Virus record (IMG/VR): IMGVR_UViG_3300025890_002227
Coordinates: 1-56,876 of that record
Strand: one strand, 5' to 3'
Source: a virus
DNA length: 56,876 nucleotides
Position 1 is the first letter of the stretch. Each line of letters starts with the position of its first letter. The notes under the pieces are model-generated. The model saw nothing but the letters and a program-made list of their open reading frames with translations, was not told the DNA's origin and searched no databases. Shown one piece after another: positions 40,306 to 48,377 of the stretch. The position numbers were made by a program, and so were the translations under genes.

Positions 40306-40842
40306 TTAAACTCCTGTGTGCCCGAAGCCTCCCTGTCTATTTGTCTTTTGGCCTGGTGGGGTATCTATTTGCTGTAAACTCATATGAGAATCTTCATGAA
40401 ATTCTAACTGGGCAATTCTATCGCCCTGTTCTATTCTAAACTTTTCTCCGCTGACATTAATTAGCATAATAAAAGTTTCGTGATAGTAATCGCTGTCAAC
40501 AACACCTTCGCAATTTGCTACTGTAATTCCATTCTTTAATGCCAATCCACTGCGTGGATGTATGCGAATACTATAACCCTGTGGTATATCAAATATTAAA
40601 CCAGTTGGAATAAGGCATCTATGGTTTGGCTCGAGAATTATATTGTTTACAAATTTTGGTGAGCCTTTCCAAGCATGATGGGCGTCTAAGTCCACTGGTC
40701 TATTGTATTTGTCGAAACTTTTTACATATTGTTTGTGGAAACAAGCGTGAACGTCATAGCATGCCGCTTGGTCTGTTGCCCTAACTGGTTCGTGTGCATC
40801 GCTTGATATCTTAAAATAATCAACTATTAAATGTGCGCTCAT
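40306..40842 (-). CDS. dut: dUTPase
   Basis: 178 aa with all five trimeric-dUTPase motifs: 'QAACYDVHA' (1), 'HPRSGLALKNG' (2), 'TVANCEGVVDSDY' (3), 'GDRIAQLEF' (4) and 'RQGGFGHTG' (5, glycine-rich C-terminal arm). Hydrolyses dUTP to dUMP, preventing uracil in phage DNA and supplying dTMP. It carries an insertion of about 25 residues between motifs 1 and 2. ATGA junction with the metallopeptidase gene. Confidence 0.95.
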   Translation of the reverse strand: MSAHLIVDYFKISSDAHEPVRATDQAACYDVHACFHKQYVKSFDKYNRPVDLDAHHAWKGSPKFVNNIILEPNHRCLIPTGLIFDIPQGYSIRIHPRSGLALKNGITVANCEGVVDSDYYHETFIMLINVSGEKFRIEQGDRIAQLEFHEDSHMSLQQIDTPPGQKTNRQGGFGHTGV

Positions 40843-41423
40843 AACTTACAATCCGTCCTTTCTTCGTTTAACTGCTTACTATATATATTCCTCCACTTCG
40901 CATAATATTGTTTATCTGAATACGGCATAGGCAGATAAGGAAACATCTGCTGTACTAATTTTTCTTCTAGTCTAGTTGCTTCATATTCAGCCCAAACAAC
41001 ACATCTTGTGCTAAGTAATCCATGCATTTCTTGAACATAGTGTATTGATTCATGGACTACTGTGCCTACTCCGTATGCAGTTTTTAGATCAAGTGTATCT
41101 CTAAAATAGAACGAGCCCCATGAATAAAATGCTTCGGTGTCCACTGATGCTTCACATCCTGAAAACAATTCATTTTGGTTAACTGCATCTGTAAACACGC
41201 GACAAAATAATTTTCGGTATTGCGAATCATTCAATATGTGTACTTTTATTTTAAGATCTCGTATTTTAGGATATTGAGAATATACATTATTAACTTCTAA
41301 TGTCTTTATTACTTCAAGTATAATATTATGAACTTCTGCTCGTGTGGATTCTAATTCACTGTCGCTCAAAGCGAATGAGTTAGATGTCACTAGTAGTAGC
41401 AGAATAAGAATATACTTCTTCAT
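40839..41423 (-). CDS. Secreted HExxH metallopeptidase-like protein
   Basis: 194 aa. Signal peptide 1-18 (cleaved after SFA-L). 'TVVHESIHYVQEMHG' holds HESIH at 124-128, the zinc-binding HExxH, with E146 or E148 ('VVWAEYEATR') as possible third ligand in the gluzincin manner. Four cysteines (C74, C90, C141, C192) could form disulfides, fitting a periplasmic or secreted location. Strong promoter (41430..41458) with the regulatory box; -10 is 6 nt from the ATG. Confidence 0.74.
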   Translation of the reverse strand: MKKYILILLLLVTSNSFALSDSELESTRAEVHNIILEVIKTLEVNNVYSQYPKIRDLKIKVHILNDSQYRKLFCRVFTDAVNQNELFSGCEASVDTEAFYSWGSFYFRDTLDLKTAYGVGTVVHESIHYVQEMHGLLSTRCVVWAEYEATRLEEKLVQQMFPYLPMPYSDKQYYAKWRNIYSKQLNEERTDCKL

Positions 41424-41429
41424 ACTATT

Positions 41430-41458
41430 AGTATAGCGTATTTTGACTTTAAAGTCAA
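41430..41458 (-). promoter_or_regulatory. Sigma70-like promoter TTGACT-17-TATACT
   Basis: -10 TATACT (41430-41435) and -35 TTGACT (41453-41458), 17 nt apart, on the minus strand. The -35 lies in a palindrome (TTTGACTTTAAAGTCAAA). Transcription would start at or beside ATG 41423. Confidence 0.82.
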
Positions 41459-41472
41459 AGATATTGTTACGC

Positions 41473-41490
41473 TAAGTGCTTGATTTTAAA
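41473..41490 (-). promoter_or_regulatory. Upstream promoter box, copy 2
   Basis: Plus-strand TAAGTGCTTGATTTTAAA, 17 of 18 identical to 11180..11197, starting exactly 19 nt before the -35 of this promoter. Confidence 0.75.
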
Positions 41491-41497
41491 CGCTAAA

Positions 41498-43093
41498 TTA
41501 GTTTAGATAATAAGGAATCTTAACAGTAGTGCCGTTCAAATCAACTATCAAATAACCTTCAGGTGTTGCTGGTAAAGCAGACCCGGCGCCAACGTTGGCA
41601 GCTGTTGCTAAGTTACCCGCATCTAAAGTTAGTATTAAACCACCCGTGCCGTTAGGAGCAATTTCTAATGCTTCGTTAGTGCCTGTTGTAATAGTAGCAT
41701 CTGCTCCGTCACCTGCAAACTGGACAGCACCTGTGCCATTTGGCTCTAAAACAATGTTTTGGTTTGTTCCGCTTGTTTTAATTGTGCCATTACTGGAACT
41801 TGACATCTCAATGTCAGCATCAAAAACAATATCGCCTGCGTTTGAGTCTAATTTTAAATCACCTGCGGCTGTTGTAATTGTAGGCGTTGTGCCACCAATT
41901 AATACTGTGCCTGTGCCATCTGGTGCAATTGTAACACTTGCGTTTGATGCAGCTGGTGTTTGGATTGTTGGTGTACCGCCTGTGCTTAATTCTAATGTGT
42001 CTGATTGTAGTGAAGTTAATCCTGTTACAGTAGCATCTAAATTAAATGTAATTGTATCACTAGCACTTGATGCTGTAGTAATGTTTGTTCCGCCAGTTAG
42101 GGTTAAAGTATCACCGTTAATAATTGTTTCACTTGTGCCACCGTCTGCAGATAAAGGAATGTTAGCAATCGTTCCACCTGACACTGTTAAGTCAACATAT
42201 TCTTTTGACGCTAGTGAGTTTGTTCCGAATCCTGCTCTGTCTTTATATCCAGCTGGAACATTAACAACACCTGTACCATTTGGTGAAATTGTTAATGATT
42301 GGTTTGTTGCCGCTGTGTTAATAATTGCTGTAGTACCTGCAACAGATACTTCACCAGTGCCGTTAGGTGAAAGGATAATATTGCCGTTCGTGTCTGTTGA
42401 TGAAACTGTATTCCCATCAAGTTGCAAGTTATCTGTTTTTACAGTACCTGTGCCGTCCGGTGATAAAACAATGTCACCGTTAGTATTATACGCACTAATA
42501 GTGTTGCCATTAATCTGCAAGTTTCCTAGTGCTGTATCGCTTTGTGTTAAATCCTCAACTAGGATTACAAGACCTCCGTCAATAGTACTGAAGTCATAAG
42601 CATATGTTCCAGTTGTTGAGAATGTAATTACATTGGATGACATACCCTGGACAGTCTCGTTACCCAATGTAACTTCTGCTGGCAATGTTAACGTATGCGC
42701 TACGTTTGTAATGGTAACAATAAACCTTACTCTACCGCCTTTTCCACTTGCCGGTAAGTTTGTAAATGATAACGTGCTAGACGCATTTAGCGTTGCTGAA
42801 TGGATTATACCAGTGGCACTGTCTAGCGCAACTGCTCCACCAACCGTACCCAGTGCGTTTACTGAGTCTGCATTGTTTTTCATTATTGCTTTACTAATAA
42901 TACCAGTAAAGTTAAAGTCGTTTTCAGCAGTTAAACTAACTGAGGTTGTTTGTAATGCCTCAATTTCACTCTTTGCTGATGTAAAATTTGTTTTAATATT
43001 CGTAAAATTATCACGGAATCCTTGGCTGTCATTATCTTGACCAGCTACTGGATATGTTCCGTCAATATTGTTTGGGTTTATTGAACTTGCCAT
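41498..43093 (-). CDS. Beta-helix tail-fibre/adhesin-like protein
   Basis: 531 aa. N-terminal 'INPNNIDGTYPVAGQDNDSQ' followed by 'GFRDNFTNIKTNFTSAKSEI' is an anchor related to the 45911 and 46216 products. The body is built from recurring 'ISPNGTG.V.V.G' units (at least six: LSPDGTGTV, LSPNGTGEV, ISPNGTGVV, IAPDGTGTV, LEPNGTGAV, IAPNGTGGL), typical of long triple-stranded beta-helix fibres. A GATAAATA box at 43130..43137 and a CAGGAG ribosome site precede it. Confidence 0.84.
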   Translation of the reverse strand: MASSINPNNIDGTYPVAGQDNDSQGFRDNFTNIKTNFTSAKSEIEALQTTSVSLTAENDFNFTGIISKAIMKNNADSVNALGTVGGAVALDSATGIIHSATLNASSTLSFTNLPASGKGGRVRFIVTITNVAHTLTLPAEVTLGNETVQGMSSNVITFSTTGTYAYDFSTIDGGLVILVEDLTQSDTALGNLQINGNTISAYNTNGDIVLSPDGTGTVKTDNLQLDGNTVSSTDTNGNIILSPNGTGEVSVAGTTAIINTAATNQSLTISPNGTGVVNVPAGYKDRAGFGTNSLASKEYVDLTVSGGTIANIPLSADGGTSETIINGDTLTLTGGTNITTASSASDTITFNLDATVTGLTSLQSDTLELSTGGTPTIQTPAASNASVTIAPDGTGTVLIGGTTPTITTAAGDLKLDSNAGDIVFDADIEMSSSSNGTIKTSGTNQNIVLEPNGTGAVQFAGDGADATITTGTNEALEIAPNGTGGLILTLDAGNLATAANVGAGSALPATPEGYLIVDLNGTTVKIPYYLN

Positions 43094-43095
43094 TT

Positions 43096-44820
43096 TTATT
43101 CATACACTCCTGTCTGCGGGAATTTTATGTATTTATCCTTTTCGCCCACTTTATGATATGTTTGCGGGGCGTATTCTTTAAATATCACATAATACTTATC
43201 GTTATTTAGTGGTACGAAGTCAAAGGTTATACTCTTAAACTGTGCCACATAGTCCTTTACTTGGGTTAATCTTCCAGTAGTACCAACATTTGTACTATCA
43301 CCAAATATTGCTAATTCATCTGATCTGTCAATATAGTAATTTAGATTAAATGTACTTGTTACACCGTCACCCGTTATTGTCTGCGTTACATCCATAAACT
43401 TCATATCATCGCTATCAAATGTAGTTGTGTCTGTATTCCACGTAGTATAAACTCGAGTAGAATACGTATCAGCGTCTATATTATATGACAATGACAAATC
43501 TTTGTCCCACTCATATCTGTCAACCTGAAATAAGAAATTGTTCGGATTAAAGTTAGAACGCTTAATTAAAAATTTAATTCTTTCTGCTTCTCCTGGTTTA
43601 ACATATGCTAATGGAACTACAGTTTGATACTGCAAAATAGATCCGTCTTTTTGTTCAGTAGACATCCAACTTGGAAGAGATTTTGCTTCACTTACTACTT
43701 CGCCAATTCCAGCAAGTAATCTATCACGCATGTTTTTAAAACTGTTAGGGTATACATCATATGCTGGATCCCATTCTGTCATATCCACAGAATAATCTGC
43801 AATACCAGGCCCGTCGTCTAAACTTGCTCTAATACGCCCACTTGATGCATATATAGGTGCAAAATCAAAACTAGTTCCACTTAAATTAATTAAAGTTTCT
43901 TCTGATGCAGATAATTCCTGTACTTCATAATAAATTACCTCATATTCTTCTTTTCCATCAACGTATGAACGGGCACTCTTTAGTTCCCCAAATCGTAAAA
44001 CTTTAGTATAATGGTACTCTTCCATCTGAGTCAGATAATCTTTTAAGTACTTTGGATTAAGGCCTGATTTAACTAATATTCTTATATCACGCTGTAATCC
44101 AAAACGCTCGTCGTTTTTTCTATACAAAGCATCTTGATCAAAAATGTTGAAGTCAGAGGTGAAATCCTGCCACTCTGCTCTATCTTTAAAACTTGGTAAC
44201 GCTATACAATACACATCTTGCCATGGTTTTGCCTTTAACGCAGAAACAGTAACGCTGTAATTTTGCGTATCACTAATACCAAAGCCGCCGAAGATATTTG
44301 CTTCTCCAATCGCACCCGAACCACCACCTCCAGTAAATGTAATTGTAGGTTGGTGTGTGAATCCTTCTCCTTCATTTGTGATAGTCACTGAACTTACAGC
44401 ATCACCAGTTAAAGTGCATGTTGCAGTTGCCTGTATACCACCACCTCCGGTTATTGTAACGTCAGGAGCAGAAGTATATCCTGAACCACCTTCGATCATT
44501 GATATTGAAGAAAGTGGGCCTATAGCACTGTATGCTTCTGCTGTAAAAGTAAAACTACTATCCCAAGTAGTAACAGTTTCTAGTTTACTATCGGTTACTG
44601 TAAATGTAGTAGTTCCTTTATCAAATGATGTTGTATTACGAAAAGTAGTTCTTCCAACGATTGCACCGTCTTGTTGTAATTTTAAACCTTGCGGTAATTC
44701 CCCTGCATCAATAGAACGCTTTAGTCTAATGAATAAGTTGTCGCCTCCAGGAGAAACTGCATCAATTTTTAATTTGCTAGGCTTTCCTGATATAATTGTT
44801 CCTAAATTTATACTACTCAT
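43096..44820 (-). CDS. Large tail/adhesion structural protein
   Basis: 574 aa from ATG 44820, an ATGA junction with the upstream gene (a TTG at 44826 is the alternative). N-terminal Ig-like region, then two 'GSGYTSAPDVTITGGGG'-type repeats, common in phage tail proteins, and an acidic C-terminal half with tandem Tyr-rich strands ('VYTTWNTDTTTFDSDDMKFM'). Probably part of the baseplate or a neck/tail fibre complex with 44817..45902. Confidence 0.78.
   Translation of the reverse strand: MSSINLGTIISGKPSKLKIDAVSPGGDNLFIRLKRSIDAGELPQGLKLQQDGAIVGRTTFRNTTSFDKGTTTFTVTDSKLETVTTWDSSFTFTAEAYSAIGPLSSISMIEGGSGYTSAPDVTITGGGGIQATATCTLTGDAVSSVTITNEGEGFTHQPTITFTGGGGSGAIGEANIFGGFGISDTQNYSVTVSALKAKPWQDVYCIALPSFKDRAEWQDFTSDFNIFDQDALYRKNDERFGLQRDIRILVKSGLNPKYLKDYLTQMEEYHYTKVLRFGELKSARSYVDGKEEYEVIYYEVQELSASEETLINLSGTSFDFAPIYASSGRIRASLDDGPGIADYSVDMTEWDPAYDVYPNSFKNMRDRLLAGIGEVVSEAKSLPSWMSTEQKDGSILQYQTVVPLAYVKPGEAERIKFLIKRSNFNPNNFLFQVDRYEWDKDLSLSYNIDADTYSTRVYTTWNTDTTTFDSDDMKFMDVTQTITGDGVTSTFNLNYYIDRSDELAIFGDSTNVGTTGRLTQVKDYVAQFKSITFDFVPLNNDKYYVIFKEYAPQTYHKVGEKDKYIKFPQTGVYE
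43130..43137 (-). promoter_or_regulatory. Late promoter box GATAAATA
   Basis: Minus-strand GATAAATA inside the 3' end of 43096..44820, 36 nt before ATG 43093; probable internal promoter of the beta-helix fibre gene. Confidence 0.45.
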
Positions 44821-45902
44821 GACCAAATTACCTCAGTTTTGGAATCACCCTCGATACTCAAAGTATATTCTATATAAGGTCCATAAATTGTAATTGCTTT
44901 AGGAGGACTATAATCATTGTCAGTAAAGGTGTTCAATGGACGAACTGAAAATGTATAATTTATTTCAGTTGCAGTTTGGGATGGTATAGTTCCGTATATA
45001 AGACATGATCCTTTGCTGTCAGTTGCATCTGCATCATATGCCCCATCAAATGTAAGCATCGAAGGAAAATTACCAGTTTTTTCAAATGAAATGGAAGGTA
45101 AATCTTCCATTACTTCTCCTTCTAACTTTTCAATATAATAATTATCATGTTTATAGGATCCAATAGTATTAGCAAGAGAAGACATCCACGGTCTAGCAAA
45201 CTTATATACATCTGCTAACCACATATTATTGGTAGAGTCACATGTAATATTACTTCCGAGATCATCTTCTTGTGTATCTGCGGAACCGCCTATCAATGCA
45301 TGTACTATAATGTTAAACTGCCGTGTTATGGTGTATACTCCGTCAGTTACCGTAACAGTAAACACATAATCAGTAGTTTTTGAAATTTTTGTAATGCGTC
45401 CTGTTAATGCACCGGTTGAACTATTTAGAACTAATCCAGGGGGCAGTAATCCGTCTGTTACTGTGTATGTTAAGTCATCCTCATCAGAGTCAGTAGCCGA
45501 AACACTAGTGTTTATTTCTTCACCATCGTGAGTATCTAATAGTTTACCTTCTGCGGTCGCCCAGACTGGCGAGTCTGGACCTGCAACTGTTAAAGTAAAA
45601 GTTCTGTCCGCTATTAAACTTTCTGCATCTGTTATTCTAATAACAAATTTACTAGTAATATTTTCACTAACTTCGTATGGAATACCTTTTACCTTACTGC
45701 GTTGTGTAGGAATTCCGTCAATTAATCCTGTAGCTGCCATAGCAATGCCACCAGGAAGTTTTCCGGCTAACAATGAAAATGTTAAGCCAGTGTTGTTACT
45801 TACTTCTTCAGGATCTCTGCCTACTAATTGTAGATTATAAAACTCTTGTTCTTGAATTGTGCCTAGGCTGCCTGCATCAGTTACCCAATATGGTGCGGCC
45901 AT
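44817..45902 (-). CDS. Putative Ig-domain (cadherin-like) tail protein
   Basis: 361 aa. At least two He-PIG-type Ig domains: 'GLTFSLLAGKLPGGIAMAAT' and 'YTVTDGLLPPGLVLNSSTGA' followed by 'LTGRITKISKTTDYVFTVTV', the classic L-P-x-G-L-x-L-x-x-x-T-G-x-L-x-G pattern. Such domains in tail proteins bind glycans or stabilise the tail. It precedes 43096..44820 with a 4-nt overlap. Confidence 0.8.
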   Translation of the reverse strand: MAAPYWVTDAGSLGTIQEQEFYNLQLVGRDPEEVSNNTGLTFSLLAGKLPGGIAMAATGLIDGIPTQRSKVKGIPYEVSENITSKFVIRITDAESLIADRTFTLTVAGPDSPVWATAEGKLLDTHDGEEINTSVSATDSDEDDLTYTVTDGLLPPGLVLNSSTGALTGRITKISKTTDYVFTVTVTDGVYTITRQFNIIVHALIGGSADTQEDDLGSNITCDSTNNMWLADVYKFARPWMSSLANTIGSYKHDNYYIEKLEGEVMEDLPSISFEKTGNFPSMLTFDGAYDADATDSKGSCLIYGTIPSQTATEINYTFSVRPLNTFTDNDYSPPKAITIYGPYIEYTLSIEGDSKTEVIWS

Positions 45903-45910
45903 TAATTATT

Positions 45911-46165
45911 TTACCAAGTTGCTATTGCTACTCGGCGCCAAATTGCTGTTGAACCGTCATACGCCGCTGTGCAAATATAAAAATAACTTGCGTCGTATGC
46001 AATTTTGCCTGCAAAATCTCCTGCGGCGCCTGTTGCAGCTACTGGTGCTGAATGAGTCATATATAACTCATCAAAGTTATCATTTACTTTGTCAAATGCT
46101 GTACGTAGTGGGTCACCTGTACCATCATTCGCTGTTGACCCGATGTTAATTGCTTGTTTAGCCAT
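45911..46165 (-). CDS. Short anchor-domain fibre protein (84 aa)
   Basis: 84 aa: almost only the anchor ('INIGSTANDGTGDPLRTAFD' and 'KVNDNFDELYMT') plus a short tip ('YFYICTAAYDGSTAIWRRVA'). The anchor is shared with 46216..47769 and more distantly with 41498..43093. It could cap or occupy a fibre-attachment site, or be a fibre that lost its shaft. A CTAAATA-type weak box lies at about 46203. Confidence 0.78.
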   Translation of the reverse strand: MAKQAINIGSTANDGTGDPLRTAFDKVNDNFDELYMTHSAPVAATGAAGDFAGKIAYDASYFYICTAAYDGSTAIWRRVAIATW

Positions 46166-46215
46166 TATTCTGTCGTCTCCAAAACTAAAATATATCTACT
46201 AGTATTTAGTCTATT

Positions 46216-47769
46216 TTAGTAAGTTCGCCAAGTGGAGCCAGTATACATAACGCCGAATGATTCGCCGTCTGTTATTTTGGCTAAGTTACTTGCGGAGCCG
46301 TTAATAGTGTTTCCGTTACGATCCACAGTAAACGTGTTTGAAGAGAACGCACCACCTGCGTCCATAAAATATATTGCTTCGCCAGTTGCTGGTGATCCAG
46401 GTAGTGTTGCTATAACAGTGTTACCGCTAGTGTCTACGCCGTATCGCCCTGTTGATGAAGCATTGAAATCAGCTGATCTAATTAAAAATCCTTGCTCACC
46501 ACTTCCTAATGCTCTAACTCCAATTCTAGCACCATTGGGAGGAGGAGAAGTAAATGTGATGCTTGAACCTGATATACTATATGCTGTGGTTGGTTCTTGC
46601 ACAATACCGTTGACTGTAACAATTGCAGTTATAGTTGTTGGTGCTACAGTACTCATAGTAAAGATTGTATCAACACCATTTGCACCAGTAATAGTTTCTT
46701 GCCCAACAGCAATAATAGGGTCTAATGATGCTGAAACTATCCAATTGCCAGCACCAGTACTGTATCTTAAAGAAGAATTGTTTGCAACACCAGTTGTATC
46801 AACATTGTTTAGATCGCCAATATTAGTTGCGGCAATTCTTGTGTTTACTCTAGCATCAGTGTAATACATTGTACCACTTGATACTGTTGCCGCTGGATCT
46901 TCTGTTACATCAGCGGTTGATTTAGTTGCCAATCTTGTATCAAAGTCTGTATTATGTCTTGTTGTAGTATAATAAAGATTACTTACTCCTTCTGAAACGC
47001 CATCAGTATCGCCTGTAAATATCGACGCAGTTCCCATATCAACATATGTAGCACCATCGTTTGTAAACTGCCATTTGTCTGTTGTTTCATTCCACAGCAA
47101 TTGAACATTTGTACTAGTTCCACGCTCAACTTCAATACCACTGTCTAAACTTGGTGTTCCTGCTTCGTCTGCATTTAGCACTATAATGTTATCGCCAATT
47201 GTAACTGTGTTTGATTCGACTGTAACAGTTGCGCCTTGTACTATTAGGTTACCGCCAATGGTAATATCACCAGCCAATGCATTAGAGATTCGAGCATCTG
47301 CTCGAGCATCTGTAAAATATAAGTTAGTACCTTCGGCTAAGTTAGTTGTTGTCTTAGTTGCAAGTCTTGTGTCAAATGCTGTGTTTGCTCTAGCATCGGT
47401 GTAGTATAAGTTTCCACCTTCGCCAATGTCATCAGTTGTAACACTAGTATTGGCCCACGCCGCACCGTTCCATCGTAACAATTGTCCTGTAGGAGTCGCG
47501 CCTGCGATAGTAACATCAGTTAAATCATTTAGTGCGCTCGCCGCAACAGTGGAAGATGCTTCCCAGTTGCCTGTGCTAGAGTTATATACAAGTGTGTTTC
47601 CATTAGCCACACCGGTTGTGTCAACGTTTCCAAGTTGGCTAAGGTCAGTCTCGTATAGTGCTTCAACTGCCTCATTTAACTTTCCGAACGAATCTCTAAG
47701 AGTATCACCTGTGCCATCGTTAGCAAGAACGCCTCTATTTACGATATATTGTGAAGGGGTATGTGCCAT
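46216..47769 (-). CDS. Long tail-fibre protein with NLYYTDAR repeats
   Basis: 517 aa. N-terminal anchor 'RGVLANDGTGDTLRDSFGKL', then repeated 'NLYYTDARANTAFDTRLATK'-type units (LYYTDAR, LYFTDAR, LYYTTTR, MYYTDAR), a shaft signature of phage fibres, and a C-terminal beta-rich head ending 'GVMYTGSTWRTY'. Probably the trimeric receptor-binding fibre. Late promoter at 47790..47797. Confidence 0.86.
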   Translation of the reverse strand: MAHTPSQYIVNRGVLANDGTGDTLRDSFGKLNEAVEALYETDLSQLGNVDTTGVANGNTLVYNSSTGNWEASSTVAASALNDLTDVTIAGATPTGQLLRWNGAAWANTSVTTDDIGEGGNLYYTDARANTAFDTRLATKTTTNLAEGTNLYFTDARADARISNALAGDITIGGNLIVQGATVTVESNTVTIGDNIIVLNADEAGTPSLDSGIEVERGTSTNVQLLWNETTDKWQFTNDGATYVDMGTASIFTGDTDGVSEGVSNLYYTTTRHNTDFDTRLATKSTADVTEDPAATVSSGTMYYTDARVNTRIAATNIGDLNNVDTTGVANNSSLRYSTGAGNWIVSASLDPIIAVGQETITGANGVDTIFTMSTVAPTTITAIVTVNGIVQEPTTAYSISGSSITFTSPPPNGARIGVRALGSGEQGFLIRSADFNASSTGRYGVDTSGNTVIATLPGSPATGEAIYFMDAGGAFSSNTFTVDRNGNTINGSASNLAKITDGESFGVMYTGSTWRTY

Positions 47770-47789
47770 ATACTAAATCCTGTTTCTAG

Positions 47790-47797
47790 TATTTATA
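47790..47797 (-). promoter_or_regulatory. T4-type late promoter box TATAAATA
   Basis: Exact TATAAATA on the minus strand 20 nt before ATG 47769, with a CAGGAT ribosome site in the leader. Confidence 0.75.
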
Positions 47798-47810
47798 CAT
47801 TATTTTAAAT

Positions 47811-48377
47811 CTACTCTGTATTGATGTTGTCCATTAACCACATGTAAATTGGGGTTCTAAAGTTAAGAGTAAAAACACAACCGCCAACGTTAATCATTTT
47901 TTGTTCCATAGAACTCTTCCAGTGGCAATGCCCGTTAACAATTGAGATTTCATGTAACATATTAACTTTTCTAAGATATGCGATAAATCCATCACTTTTA
48001 AACTCTGATTCAGGGCATATATTTGCGGTTAATTCACTAATATAGGGTAATATATATTCCAAAGAGACACGGCCGAGTTCTATATCCTTAATAAAGAAGC
48101 CATTATCATAAATTTCTTCATTACGTTTTGATTCCAATAATATTTCTAAAGTATGATGCTCATCAATATCATCATTTATTTCTATCATATACTCTTTAAC
48201 TGAAACTTTTCTTCCTTCTTGCCAATCAAAGGTTACGTTACTGGGATTATCCAACTCAGTGTTTTCTGATAATGTGTTGCCGTCAAATATCGTAGTGCAT
48301 CTAGGCAACGGAGCCTTGCCATCTAATTCATCTACTAGATGATAGTAGATTGTTAACGGTACTATCTCTTTGGACAT
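47811..48377 (-). CDS. Beta-rich phage protein, paralogue family A (distant copy)
   Basis: 188 aa. Matches 5321..5914 along its length: 'VPLTIYYHLVDELDGKAPLP', 'LDNPSN', 'WQEGRKVSVKEYMIEIND', the 'CPESEFKSDGFIAYLRK' block and C-terminal 'FRTPIYMWLMDNI'. Copies 42 kb apart mean either an old duplication or two functional components of the same structure. Its stop is adjacent to the tail-fibre operon; its start overlaps the HtrA stop by 1 nt. Confidence 0.74.
   Translation of the reverse strand: MSKEIVPLTIYYHLVDELDGKAPLPRCTTIFDGNTLSENTELDNPSNVTFDWQEGRKVSVKEYMIEINDDIDEHHTLEILLESKRNEEIYDNGFFIKDIELGRVSLEYILPYISELTANICPESEFKSDGFIAYLRKVNMLHEISIVNGHCHWKSSMEQKMINVGGCVFTLNFRTPIYMWLMDNINTE

Noticed and set aside
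41595-43040. Long plus-strand frames opposite fibre genes (41595..42599, 42633..43040, 19940..20713, 46232..46864)
   Set aside because: They are Pro/Val/Ser-rich, antisense to strongly supported fibre genes, and arise from repeat codon patterns; no ribosome sites or domains.
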